NCBI GenBank assembly: GCA_036785325.1 | Contig: JAXIVH010000008.1 | Location: 5,052,328 to 5,116,327 of the forward strand | Source of the DNA: Urophycis tenuis | Lineage: Eukaryota; Chordata; Actinopteri; Gadiformes; Phycidae | Reading direction: 5' to 3' | Length of the DNA stretch: 64,000 nucleotides | Part shown: piece by piece, positions 24,279-45,319 of the stretch | Numbering within the stretch: the stretch's first letter is position 1 | Layout of the letters: each line of letters starts with the position of its first letter | Translations under genes and position numbers: made by a program | The notes under the pieces: generated by a model | What the model saw: only the letters and a program-made list of their open reading frames with translations | What the model was told of the DNA's origin: nothing | The model's database searches: none

Positions 24279-26817
24279 TCACCTGTGCTGCAGACCTCCA
24301 GGTGGATGGTGAACATGGAGTGTGTGTGTGTGTGTGTGTGCGTGTGTGTATGTTTGTGTGTGTGTGTGTGCGTGTGCGTGTGTCTGTGTGTGTGTGTGTG
24401 CATGTGTGTGTGTGTGTCTCACCTGTGCTGCAGACTTCCAGGTGGATGGTGAACATGGAGTGTGAGCGGGAGGAGTCCTTGTTCATCAGGGTGTAGCCCA
24501 CCGAGCGGCTCCTCCACCCGAGCTCCATCACCCTCTCACACTGGGCCACGCTGTGCACCGTGTGCAGAGAGAGGTCGCGCACGTACACCCCGCGCTCTGG
24601 GTGCTCCTTCAGCTGCAGGGCAGACCCAGGGGGGCGGGGTGACTCACAGGGGTCGTGACCTTTAGCTTTTGGTGTACAAACAGTATGAGCATAGAGGCGG
24701 CAGTAGCTCAGTGGGTAGAGCGGGTGGACAGAGCGGGTCGTCCACTGACCGTAGGGTCGGCGGTTCGATCCCCTTGATCCCCCTCCTCCTCCAAACTGTC
24801 CACATGTCGAACCCCACACATGTACTGATTGTAAGTTGCTTTAGACAAAAGAGTCTGCTAAATGCCCCTCATGCCCCTCAATACATTGTCAATACTACAG
24901 TACTGTGTAGTATATTCATACACACGTATGTAGACATCTCTTTGTAAAAAGAAAGACTTTTGATCTGAGGCAGCAGGTCATTATGTGTATAAGCATGTCA
25001 TTAAGGAGCAGGGAGGAGTCGGGCATCATGCTCAGGGATGACCTAGCCTGTGGACCTTTGTGATTCTGGGGGTCAAACGCCCACCAGACCACCCTGCCCT
25101 CTGTGGGGGGGGGGGTTACCTCCATCTTCTGCTTGGGGTCGCTCCCCAGAAGGTCCCGGACCTCCTCGTTGTAGATCTCCAGGTAGGAGGCCCTCACCAG
25201 GAACTTGGCATTTTCTGCACACTGGTGTGGACCACACAGAGACACACACTCACATCAAAACTTGAGAAAAATAATAAATATACTTTTCCACATTGGTAAT
25301 ACCATAGGCAAATGCAGTGATTCCAGACTCTTTTGTGCCCGTGACCCCATTTCAAGAGCAGAAAAGTGACTCTAAGACCCCAACTTGCATCTGCTTGCAC
25401 ATTTGCACTTCTGGTTAGAACGCCAACTGCATTTCGTTGTCCCTGTACTTGTACTCTGCACAATGACAATAAAGTTGAATCTAATCTAATCGAATCTAAT
25501 CTTCCACACATTGCTTTAACCCTATCATCACACCAAGTGGATAGTCACAGTCAGCTCTATCTGTTTGTATAAACCGGGCCTTCACTAGACCTGTTAACCT
25601 GACCTTGGCAAATTATTACTTAAAATAATGAACCATCTAAAGCCAAGTCAACAATCATTTCACCCCCACTTGTGCGGTTGGATGATACGCATATGGAGTC
25701 ACAGAGGATTGCTGACCACCGGTCGCTAATAGGCTACAACAGTGTCTACACACAACACGCACATGTCGACGTTATCTCCACCTGTAACCTACCTGGATGC
25801 TCTCGAAGATGTGTTCGAAGGCTCGCGGGATGATCCCCTTCTGTGCTGCCGGCTCCGACACCCCCTGCATGGTGAAGGACTTACCGCTCCCCGTCTGACC
25901 GTAGGCGAAGATCGTCCCGTTGTAGCCCTCCGTCACCCCCTGGTCACACGGCAGACAGCAGGGGGAGAGAGAGAGAGAGCCTGGTTAGCAAGGTTTTTTG
26001 CCATTACTTGATTTTTTTTGCCGATGGGGTCGAGATTCGAAAGGACTCGAGAGATTCTGGTCTCCAACCCCAGCGTGTGTCCGTGGTCTATCTCGGCATC
26101 CTTCAGCCAAGATGCGCTCCCTTCATTCCTCACTTTGGATTAAAAAAAAAAGTTTGCTTGTTTGCTTAATGGATCTGGTGGCTGTAAGTAAATCTGGTGA
26201 CCAAGAAGGGAACTATGTTTATTCCTCTCGGATGCAACACAATCCGGTTCAGTATCAAATGTGATCGCAGTATGCCTATTGCCAAACCTGAAAGGCCTAT
26301 CTAGTTTACCAGATGATTCATAAACTGGCCAGTTCTGCCCAAGTTACATATCTGCAAAACAACAGGCCGGTGTGTTTCATCAATAATAAGTTGGACAACA
26401 ATGGGAGCTCGTTTACAGTAGGACTTCATGGAAACCAGCCTTAACAGTCAGCCTACTAGACTGCAACAGGTCGTGTTCAGTTTCAAATTCACAATTAAAG
26501 GTGTCCCATGACCTATGCTTGTAGGCTTAGTGTTACTGCCTCCGCGGCTTGCTTTAGCCCCACAAATAAACAGGAGAAAGACACACCTCGACCAGGGGAT
26601 AGGCAATCTCGTTGTACATTTCCTCGGTCGTTTGCTCCATGAAGTAGGTGCCGTCAAAAGTGAACTGCTTGGGAGGCTCGTCCGTCGCCCCGGGCTTCTG
26701 GATGAAGCACTGGCCGTGGCGGACGTCCATGGTCACGACCGTCCGGCAGCCGAGTGCCTTCTCCCGGCCGTTCAGCGGCCTGCAGCGGACCACCACCTTC
26801 ACCGCCTCGGAGCCCAT
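15626..26817 (-). CDS. kif17: KIF17 kinesin-2 family motor (whole gene)
   Basis: This is a homodimeric plus-end kinesin. From family knowledge it carries NMDA-receptor cargo in dendrites and enters cilia, including photoreceptor outer segments. I place 14 coding exons (high to low): 26587-26817, 25793-25939, 25120-25221, 24423-24612, 22875-23327, 22048-22157, 19771-19942, 19137-19237, 18642-18766, 17757-17985, 17023-17281, 16782-16852, 16229-16349, 15626-15777. All phases close, giving about 820 aa. Human KIF17 is about 1030 aa; the difference lies between the coiled coils. The end of exon 7 is the one uncertain boundary. The stronger-looking donor at 19791 would create a stop codon across the junction (T+AG), so I used the weaker donor after 19771. 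The ATG at 26817 gives [14 protein letters not shown], as in homologues. Confidence 0.95.
16430..16778 (+). repeat. Compound CA microsatellite in a KIF17 intron
   Basis: CA runs are interrupted by GGACA, GACATGGACA and TACAGACA segments in semi-regular blocks of about 20-40 bp. The array lies between exons 12 and 13 and begins directly at the exon 12 donor (16781). Confidence 0.9.
17700..17752 (+). repeat. CCACCT hexamer repeat next to the KIF17 exon 10 donor
   Basis: About eight CCACCT units lie a few bases 3' of the exon 10 donor. On the transcript strand this reads GTGAGGGGG followed by (GGTGGA)n, a G-rich intron start that could act as a G-run splicing enhancer or fold as a G-quadruplex. 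Confidence 0.9.
17988..18440 (+). repeat. Compound CA microsatellite with ACGTCATCAC inserts
   Basis: The array occupies the intron between KIF17 exons 9 and 10 and begins at the exon 10 acceptor. CA runs are punctuated by ACGTCATCAC (about seven times, first near 18046, last near 18379) and CATACTCATACA. Confidence 0.9.
19430..19605 (+). mobile_element. LINE 3' tail (TGACAATAAAG family)
   Basis: The segment ends TTTGACAATAAAGATACTTG, followed by a short tandem tail of TTGAATC. Upstream is a GCAATTTCATCTGTGC block. The same end structure recurs near 25395-25500, 48900-49015 and 60965-61075. It is typical of 5'-truncated non-LTR retrotransposons in fish. I cannot name the family. Confidence 0.5.
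20022..20056 (+). repeat. Diverged duplicate of the KIF17 exon 8 end
   Basis: TTGTTCTATGGGGGTGTTC here repeats the end of KIF17 exon 8 at 19137-19170. About 31 of 33 bases match. The copy has lost the GTGAGT donor. It sits directly beside the 3' end of the L1 remnant. Confidence 0.7.
20062..21790 (-). mobile_element. 5'-truncated, decayed L1-type LINE in a KIF17 intron
   Basis: Two open pieces encode the C-terminal part of an L1-like ORF2. The segment at 21396-21743 carries [27 protein letters not shown] and [19 protein letters not shown], the region just after the reverse-transcriptase core. The segment at 20569-21003 carries the C-terminal cysteine/histidine block [16 protein letters not shown]. 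Stops and frameshifts separate them. A T-rich run at about 20067-20100 marks the poly(A) tail of a minus-strand insertion. The element lies antisense to nothing: it has the same strand as KIF17, between exons 6 and 7. Confidence 0.85.
22270..22805 (+). mobile_element. SINE with an internally expanded box-B minisatellite
   Basis: About 14 units of roughly 27-33 bp contain TAGTGACCCAGGTTAGATT and CTGACCC and run from about 22310 to 22740. They are followed by a SINE-like end: TATATGTCACTCCCATGCTG, a CTCTCTCTCC tract and TGTAAATAAAGACCCC. A related unexpanded element occurs at 33366-33520 (GCGACCCAGGTTCAATTCCC). The repeated unit is therefore the box-B part of a tRNA-derived SINE. Confidence 0.65.
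22875..26817 (-). CDS. kif17: KIF17 motor-domain exons 1-5
   Basis: Five exons (26587-26817, 25793-25939, 25120-25221, 24423-24612, 22875-23327) encode the kinesin ATPase and its neck. Visible motifs are the P-loop GQTGSGKS at residues 91-98, switch I NKDSSRSH beginning at residue 204, and switch II DLAGSE at 240-245. These are followed by the helix-4/5 region with [19 protein letters not shown] and the neck start [14 protein letters not shown]. No catalytic residue looks lost. The introns within this block carry the decoy-donor array, a MITE, a tRNA-type SINE and LINE tails. Confidence 0.96.
23336..23440 (+). repeat. CA/CGCA microsatellite at the KIF17 exon 5 acceptor
   Basis: Alternating CACG and CA runs occupy the sequence just upstream (transcript sense) of the exon 5 acceptor at 23328. 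Confidence 0.85.
23497..24420 (+). repeat. Interspersed copies of the KIF17 exon 4 end and donor within TG microsatellite
   Basis: The real exon 4 end and donor are at 24418-24462. Near-identical copies of about 42 bp lie at 24278-24322, 24146-24188, 23672-23716 and 23578-23619. A decayed copy lies at about 23513-23552. Each good copy retains some 33 bp of exon (TCCACCTGG..GTCTGCAGCAC on the minus strand) and the donor GTGAGAC. TG runs separate the copies. Confidence 0.92.
23758..24114. mobile_element. 357-bp MITE with 36-bp perfect terminal inverted repeats
   Basis: The left end CAGTACGTTTACATGCAGCA and the following AGAAATTCGAATTTCT are repeated exactly in inverse at 24079-24114. Internal copies of CATGTAAAC and CGGACT/TCGGA give further hairpin potential. 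There is no coding capacity. It is a non-autonomous DNA transposon; I do not assign a superfamily. It sits in TG repeats between two decoy-donor copies, so target-site duplications are hidden. Confidence 0.85.
24688..24872 (+). mobile_element. tRNA-derived SINE
   Basis: Box A TAGCTCAGTGGGTAGAGC and box B GGTTCGATCCC are followed by a tail GTAAGTTGCTTTAGACAAA and GAGTCTGCTAAATG. This tail is the V-SINE-like 3' end common in fishes. The sequence between the boxes is longer than in a tRNA, so it is not a tRNA gene. Confidence 0.85.
25395..25502 (+). mobile_element. LINE 3' tail (TGACAATAAAG family)
   Basis: GCATTTCGTTGTCCCTGTAC is followed by CAATGACAATAAAGTTGAAT and a TCTAA tandem tail. It has the same end structure as the copies near 19.5, 48.9 and 61.0 kb. 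Confidence 0.55.
26017..26112 (-). mobile_element. Possible tRNA-related SINE fragment
   Basis: On the minus strand GGATGCCGAGATAGACCACG and TTTCGAATCTCGACCCC loosely resemble the box A and box B regions of a leucine/serine-type tRNA. It lacks a clean cloverleaf and a 3' tail. It may be chance. Confidence 0.25.
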
Positions 26818-27105
26818 GGCCCGGCTCGGCTCGGCTCAGCCCGCTGGGATGTCACGCAGATGAATCCGTGAGCGCTACAGAGAACGGAGCGCACGGTTAC
26901 CGTCCGCCGGTGCGTCGCTTGAGAAGTAGCGACGGTTCAAATCCCGATCTCGTGTCGAGACGTGCATTTCCGAGTTAAAAAAAAAAAGAAAGTGAAAACG
27001 TGACATTAAATGCTGTTAGGAGTGAGGCTGACAAAGACATTGAGACTTTTTTTTTTTTGGACAACGACAATCCTTGCCTTCACTTTTTCCTCCCGTGGCT
27101 TTTAT

Positions 27106-27118
27106 GTTGCATGGCAAC
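27106..27118. promoter_or_regulatory. kif17: RFX X-box-like palindrome upstream of KIF17
   Basis: GTTGCATGGCAAC is an inverted repeat of GTTGC with a three-base spacer, about 290 bp upstream of the KIF17 start. It is close to the RFX X-box GTTGCCATGGCAAC. RFX factors drive many ciliary genes, and KIF17 is a ciliary motor. Function is inferred. Confidence 0.4.
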
Positions 27119-27119
27119 G

Positions 27120-28258
27120 GTGAACACGTGTGACGTATACAAAGATGTATAGCGCAGTAGGCAGCCATGTTGGTGAGGGAGAAGTGAGGTCAAAACCTTT
27201 ACATGTTCTGCCATATTTAAATAAATAAGCGACATATATAGATATGCATCTATAGATGTACATGTTTTTTTTTTTTTTTATTTGACATGTATATTGACCA
27301 TAAGTGGTTTGTTATGTAACTGGATCATGTTGTATTAGGTCTCCTATATAAAATGCATAGGGGCCTACTAGGAATTTCATAGCATATATTCAAGAGAATC
27401 ATACAAAAACATGACCAGTCTTCTCCAAAAAAAAGCTGTTATATATTTCAAATACATTCAAGATCAGAGTAAAGCCAATAATCCAAAAAAAGGCTTTGTC
27501 AACTGAAGTCTACAGAAAATTAGTATAAACATTGACAACATCACATTCTGAACAACTATTTTAACTGTTAGACATACTGACCAATTGTATAACATTTCAC
27601 AAAAATATACAAACAAGAGCTTAATACACAAACTTAAACCATGAAATGTCTACGAAATCTGAAACTATAAGGCTACATATAAGTGCAAATACAGAGACAA
27701 GAAGTGCTGTTTGATTAAGACTCCATGAAAACCCAAATGTGGATTAAAAAGTTTAAAAAAAGTCACATCTGCCATAAAAATGGTATACATAGGCCTACAT
27801 AAGTCTCACTTATAGTACCATGGAATTGCAACAAGACTCCAGAGTTCAAAATTGTGTCATAGGACTTTTAAAATCCATGGTTTGAAGGTTTCTAACACCT
27901 TGAAATGATTAATTGTCAAGGATTTTAAAAATCATAGTGTGCAGGCCTTTTCAAGGATTTAAAAATTCATAGTCTGTGGGCTTTCCAAGGATTTTAAAAA
28001 TTCAGTCTGCAGGCTTTTCAAAGGATTTTAAAAATTCAGTCTGCTGGCTTTTCGAAGGATTTAAAAATTCTGTCGAGGGCTTTCCAAGGATGTAAAAAAT
28101 CAATGTTTAAGGGTTTTCCCAAAAATGTTGTCAAAGTTTGAAAAGTTTAACTATCCTGTTTATTAAAATAATTTAAAAATCCATGGTTGGCCGATTTAAA
28201 AAATAAAAATAAAAACCCTTTGAATGCACAGCTTGCCCCCCCCCCCCCCGGGGGGAGT
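27120..28258. other. KIF17 to SH2D5 spacer and SH2D5 3' flank
   Basis: AT-rich, no gene. A minus-strand AATAAA (TTTATT at 28159-28164) lies about 95 bp past the SH2D5 stop and is its likely poly(A) signal. A tandem array follows at 27885-28130. Confidence 0.55.
27885..28130. repeat. Degenerate 38-bp minisatellite 3' of SH2D5
   Basis: About six to seven copies of a unit with GGATTTTAAAAATTCA, AGTCTGC and GGCTTTTCAA. Copies differ by several substitutions and small indels, so the array is older than the HP1BP3 and EIF4G3 arrays. Confidence 0.85.
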
Positions 28259-32688
<4,430 letters not shown>

Positions 32689-32779
32689 TCTGTTCTTAAC
32701 AACCTGCTTGGGAAAGCAGGTTAATCTATCCTTAAAAACAGACACCACAGACATAACGTCAATACGACAGCAATAGGCA

Positions 32780-33300
32780 CAGGCCTACCTATTGGGACAA
32801 AAAAAAAAAAAAAAAGAAGAAGAGTAAAACAGTTCAGCGGTTCCAACAGATGTGTACATATCCACAAGGTTCGTTTTGGATTAGATCGTTGCACTGATTT
32901 CGGACTTATTATAAACTGTTGGAATATTACGCAACAAATATGACAATTGTAAGTCCTACACCAAAGGACGGCTCGAAAGTAGCTTTACTTTCTATTGGGT
33001 AAGAAGAAAAAGCGTGAGGACGCGCGTGTAAACTAAACTCCGGACTTGCCGATTTCATTTCGTTGTTGAAATACTAAACTGTATATGTCCGTCCTGTCTA
33101 CACGACACATTGACAAACATTAAACCCAAAGACAACTCACTTTAAAGAGGTAGAAGCTGCACACCACCGTGGCTAATTTCCGACCCCAGCCCTGAAAGAA
33201 GGCACCGACTCCACGACTATTTCTCAACTTGTCTCCCGCTGGAAGCCACGCCCACAGGCGAGCGCTTACCTGTCGCGTCTCAGGTGCGTGGAGGGGGCGT
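32780..33300 (-). promoter_or_regulatory. sh2d5: Probable SH2D5 5' UTR and promoter region
   Basis: The coding start exon begins at an acceptor at 32703-32704, so at least one untranslated exon lies upstream. The most GC-rich stretch is 33140-33300. No TATA box or decisive motif is visible. The sequence is otherwise unique. Confidence 0.3.
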
Positions 33301-33365
33301 GGCTTTACTTTGACAGGAGAACCAGGTCAGCTCATCAAGCATCTGTTTCACTCGTTTCTTTAGAC

Positions 33366-33520
33366 GTATGGGCGGTGCGCGCGTCGTAGCGACCCAGGTT
33401 CAATTCCCAACCTGTAGTCCTATGCTACATGTCATTAGCCCTTTCCTTCCGACACCTTCCAATCCCCCATAAGCTTCTTGTCTGCACAAGCATAAGAACG
33501 CCGTTAAAGGAAAACATGTG
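33366..33520 (+). mobile_element. tRNA-derived SINE
   Basis: GGGCGGTGCGCGCGTCGTAG, box-B-like GACCCAGGTTCAATTCCCAA, GCTACATGTCATTAGCCC and TTTCCTTCC match a very common fish SINE layout. It is the unexpanded relative of the element at 22.3-22.8 kb. Confidence 0.7.
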
Positions 33521-34790
33521 TGGTGGGTGGATTTGGTGGCTTGGAACATTCCTGGCCATTGCACAATATAACCCGTCACTTTGGCTTATCCTTGGCTCAA
33601 ATGAAAGCCTTCATTTTAGTATTCATTATTTAGCAAAACGTCTTTATCCAAAGCCACTTGCATTTTCATCGACAAATCAGTACAGAGCAGGTATAGATCT
33701 GGACCGAGGATGCCTGCATGTAGACTATGCAGACACTGGTGTTCGAACCCGGAGCCTTTCGGGTTGGAACGGGACGACCCAGCTCATCCATCGGCATGCC
33801 GTGTCCTCTTCGCTAGTCTACTGTAAGTCACACTACCAATAAACCCCGCCCCCCCCCAAGAAGTCGATTACAAATAGTCATTTTTTATTAACGACTTGGG
33901 GAAAAAAAAGCTTAACAATAAGTATATGCATGCAGGGTATGTATGGGCTATTATTATCCTGTTATTCACAACATAGTTCATACAGCTCGTAGCAACGGAG
34001 CTAGAGCGTTCTGAAGCACCCAAAGCAGTTGACGTGATTCTTAGTTGTTTTTTTTACACAATTCAATGTTTTCTATTCTTAAAATTAATACTAAGCAGCG
34101 CGTGCGTGCGCCACCCTGAACTGCAAACGTTGTAATTCGAAACTTCTCTGTGAAATTACTCTCTAATATATATTATACTTTCTGAAACTAAAAGAACCCA
34201 AAACACCGCACCGCCCGCAGGACAGAGGGAACGGAAGGAAAAACCAACTGAATCAACGTGAATTTCAAAGGTGAGCTTAAAATCATTATTTGAACTCAAA
34301 ATGTGAAAATTTTTAATCCCCGCGACCTGCTGCCTGGAGGGGGGGAGGGGGATGATACCGCTGGGTAGTGGACAGACGAACTGAGCCAACGGGTCAGTAC
34401 CTCGAGAAGAAGATCCTGGAGAAATATGTGGTGTGTGTGGGGGGGGGGGACCTGCAACTTCTCAACAAACAAACAAACAAACCTTTCCTTCCCCTGGTGA
34501 ATGAACCGCAACATGAGCACACACAGTTCTCTACACACGCCGTTGAAAAATGAAAAAGGGTCAGTTAAAATTCAGTTACTCTCAATGTACAGAACCACTT
34601 TGAACAAAATATGAAAATCACCAATCCTACCCCCAGCCCGCCCCGAGACACACAGAAAACCTAAAGACAAGACACGCCCTGCCCCCCGAAAAAGGGAGGA
34701 AAAAAAAAAAAAGACAAAAAGAATGATGAGATCACCGAAGAGGAGGAGGAGCCTGTGGCCGCCGGCCCCGCCCCCCTCCACACCAGACGC
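33521..34790. other. SH2D5 to HP1BP3 spacer and HP1BP3 3' UTR
   Basis: No gene was found. A minus-strand AATAAA (TTTATT near 33885) could end HP1BP3. A SINE-tail-like ATTTAGCAAAACGTCTTTAT in inverse orientation lies near 33628-33650. Confidence 0.45.
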
Positions 34791-34795
34791 CATGT

Positions 34796-41572
<6,777 letters not shown>

Positions 41573-44463
41573 CTCACTTTTATGATCTGGATGAGGGCAT
41601 AGTACACAGCCAGGTACATTTTAGAGGGGTTTTTTGAGGACAGGGGGACGGTGGCGGCGGGGGGATTTTGTGGAAAGTGTTTATATGTATACGGGAAGAC
41701 AGAGCGACAGAACCGACACGAACACATGACCTGGTTGTGTTTTACAGCAAGACAAACATATCGTCATTCATTAGGGCGATCGCATCATCGCAGACATCGG
41801 TGGATTGCGAAAGCTTCCAGGAGATGGGAGTGTGCATGCATCTAAGGCTATGCATGCCATACTAAAGGTTTATACGAGGAATAGTTGCCGTAAAAAGTCA
41901 CAGAAACTCAAAAATCAGGCCCCCAAAAACGAATAACCATAATCTTGCACAAAAAAAATAAATCGCCATTTTGTTCATTACTTCATACATACAGTAATGG
42001 CGTCGAGAGGAGCGAATAAAACCCACTAAGTGTCCTCTAAAATCAAACTTGAACCCCGATTTTGGGCGATTTATCCGCGCAAAAAAATGTTTATGCCAAA
42101 AACTTACCTTGAGTTTTGCAGAGAAAACTAATATTTCAGTGTAATTCTGCAGTCCTTTATTTGGAAATCACAATTGAAGCGCTCTTCCCCCTGGCAGAAC
42201 GGACACGTAGCGGCGTCCAATCAGGAAGCCGCTGTCCCACTTCATTCTGACACCTGATTGGTCGGGCTTTATTGTCTGACACCTGATTGATCCGTCTTTA
42301 TTGTCTGACACCTGATTGGTCGGACTTTATTGTCATTGCAAGCATGGAACCCAAATGGAAGTAAATCGCCTCTGAAATGTCCCCGGGATTGTTTGGAGAG
42401 GGATTTTACTTTGCCTTTTTTCTCCTCCTCCCCCCCGCCCCTACATGTGTATTTGTTTACCATCACCACTGTTGTGTGTACTGTGTGTATGCTCTGATAA
42501 CTAGTCTTTTTCTAATTCGCATGCATGTCTTGTTTGTATTTGTTAATTTCAATACAAAATGAAAAAATAAACAAAGCGAATACAAGACGTCCAACTATAA
42601 AGTGTGCAATTACCGGATCTTACCGCTAGGTGGCCATAGAGAAATGACAGTCACCCAACAGCCAACTCAACCAGCGTTCTACTCTCCACCCAACTAACCT
42701 CAACCAGGCAGAGTTCTGACAGTCGCTTTCTTTTTTTATATAATCTACGCCATTGTTATCAAGGATCCTGTTGGCTTCCGACAGACGGGAAGGTTGAAGG
42801 TTTGCACAAAGCTTAACATTGAATATGAACATAAATGGCAATCATTACATTAATAAATTCAAAGTTAATGCATACGCCAAAATAAAATGCTTTTCAGAAA
42901 TGGCCACGTTGGCTCATTGGTTCTTCCTGGCCATTCTCGCATGGCCGTTCTTCTGCAATTAATGAGCCGGTCACCGCTAGATTCGGGGAAGGAAAACATT
43001 TTTAGATTCACACATCTTTTGCTTGATGGAAATTATCGACCCAACTACTGCAGCATGCCTGCTGCCAACAAGGCCTTACTTGACCCAGTCCACATCAGAT
43101 CCCTGAACACACGCTTCCTGTGGGCTCTGAACCAGGGGCCACATGGCCCGCCGTTTGGCTCCAGCATTCAAGAGAGAACAACCCCTCTACACACACACAC
43201 ACAAAGTCGAATCCCCCAGGAAACAACCATCACAGAAACCAGCAGCCTTTTGATTTGTTTTTTTTAAATACCTTTTTTTCTCTTTAATGTATTTACAAGC
43301 GTTTTAATCTGTAGGTCTGAAGTTTAACAAGCACTTCATGTTCCGCAACCCCAGCTTTTGCTTCTGATGTGTGTTTTTTTTTGTAGTCCTCGTCGTAGTT
43401 CTCGCTTAAACCTGCGTTCTGCTCATCATGGTGGCGGTCAGCCGGGCGGTTCATTGGTCGGTCAGGTCTCGGGCGTCGCTGCTCCAGAGTTCCTTGAGGG
43501 GACATGTTGGCGTTGGTCTTTGCAAATGCATTCCGTGAGCTCTGATTGGATGGGGGGAGGGGGAGGGGGTTATATACAGTACAGATCACATGGAGCAAGC
43601 CAAACACTTCCTGGTTACCCCCGCGGTAACCACGTCGAAGCTCATAATGCCACACGCACACACCTGTGTGAGAGTGTGTGTGTGTGTGTGTGTGCGCGCG
43701 TCGCGCTGCGCCGCTCAGTGTGTCCACTCCTGTCCCTCCACAACCCCGTCGGTCCACAATGACTTCACTGTTACCCTGTGTGTGTGTATGTGTGTGTGTG
43801 TTTGTGTGTGTATGTGTGTGTTTTTATCTTTCTCAAAAACCAAATATTTCCAAACCCCGTGTCCGAGGTGCATCTGATTCCACACTTATTTCTGTTATTA
43901 TAATCATTAATAATAATATGGTTGTTATTTCTACGGTGGCCGTTGCCTCTTCCGTGAGCATCTGCAAATGTTAAATAAACTTCCATATTCGCAGTCCTTT
44001 TAAAAAAATAATAAATTAAAGAGTCCAGAGCCTATGTGTCTTTTTTTCGTTTAAGTCTCTTCTTTTAAAAAGTAACAAAAGAAAGGAAAAAAGTAAGTTT
44101 AAAATTTAAAACAAAAATATTTTCTATGTATAATACAGGTATTTAGTGCTTCTGCCGTTTCGAATCCAAAATCCAAGATGGCGCCGAGTTGAGGAACCGT
44201 ACCACGCTCGCAGGAAGAGGAGGGGTGGGGGTACGAAGGGGGAGACCACGGAAAAAATAAAAACAAATTTAAAAAAAAAAGGGGGGAGAAAACAACTTTG
44301 TTTGTTTCAGCCGTAAACAAGCCCCCGCTGCCCCAAGCCCGCGGAGAACGTGGGTCTGTCTCGCGCGGGTTCTGCAGTTCTTTTAGTTTATTTCCTGGGC
44401 TTGGGGGTGGGGGAGGTGGGGGGAGGAGGAGGAGGAGGGGAGGGAGGGAGGGAGCTCTCCTCG
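41573..44463 (-). other. HP1BP3 upstream region and EIF4G3 3' UTR
   Basis: No coding sequence lies between the HP1BP3 start and the EIF4G3 stop. It contains the CCAAT repeats, an AT-rich core, a GT run (43674-43695), GT/TATGTG runs (43776-43822) and purine-rich sequence just 3' of the EIF4G3 stop. The poly(A) site of EIF4G3 is unclear. Confidence 0.5.
42200..42340 (-). promoter_or_regulatory. hp1bp3: Probable HP1BP3 promoter segment with a CCAAT-bearing triple repeat
   Basis: Three 29-bp repeats (42245-42332) contain TCTGACACCTGATTGGTC and CTTTATTG. Two of the three hold GATTGG, an inverted CCAAT box, and a further CCAATCAGG lies at 42216-42224. NF-Y binds such boxes (knowledge). The same repeats contain TTTATT, a minus-strand AATAAA, so they could instead be poly(A) signals of EIF4G3. 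Either role is inferred. Confidence 0.35.
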
Positions 44464-44867
44464 TCAATTGTCCTCCGACTCCTCCTCGGCCTCGCGCAGC
44501 CAGGTGAAGAACGCCGTGACGGACTTGAGCGCCACGCCCTTCCCCCGCTGCTCCGCAGGGTCCCCGCTGGCCTCCCAGCGGTAGAACGCGTCCTCCGAGA
44601 TCACGTCCTCGTCGTACAGACAGTCGAAGAACATCCGCAGGAGGTCTGGGGGAGGCCCGCGCAGAGGGGGAGTGAGGGAGGGAGGGAGGAGGAGAGAGGA
44701 AGAGATCATGGTGGGGGGAGAGAGGAGGGGGAGAGATGAAGAGAGACAGAAACAGAGAGACAGAGTGAATACTTTCCTGGCATGTTAGATTAACTCACGT
44801 GTAAAGACTTTGTAAACATAATGAACCTGCAGGTCAACCAGGAGGCAGGCTGAGGACACAGGTCCTC

Positions 44868-44925
<58 letters not shown>

Positions 44926-45240
44926 ACGTACTCGGGGGCTGATCAAGCATGACGATCAGGGCCTGAAGTGCGTAAAGTGCTTGCAGCTGTCGCTCAGTGT
45001 CTGAGTTAAGGTACTTGAGTAATACAGGCAGTCTCCTCTGGATGATGGCCGTGTCCACTCGACACGTGCTGCTCTCGTCTGGGGGGGGGGGGGGGGGGGG
45101 GGAAGAGAGAGAGAGAGAGAATACATTTAGAGTTACATTTACATATTTTGTATGCTAACATTGTTAGTTCTTCATAGTTTAATCATTTGTCCGCACACAA
45201 TAAATCCATACAATAAAGGAAGGAGATGAAATGAGAAAGC

Positions 45241-45319
<79 letters not shown>

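Noticed and set aside
24688..24790. tRNA gene
   Set aside because: Boxes A and B are present, but the anticodon arm region does not fold and the SINE tail follows.
23821..24819. 332-aa open frame on the minus strand
   Set aside because: It is KIF17 exon 4 read through into its intron, the TG repeats and the MITE; exon 4 ends at 24423.
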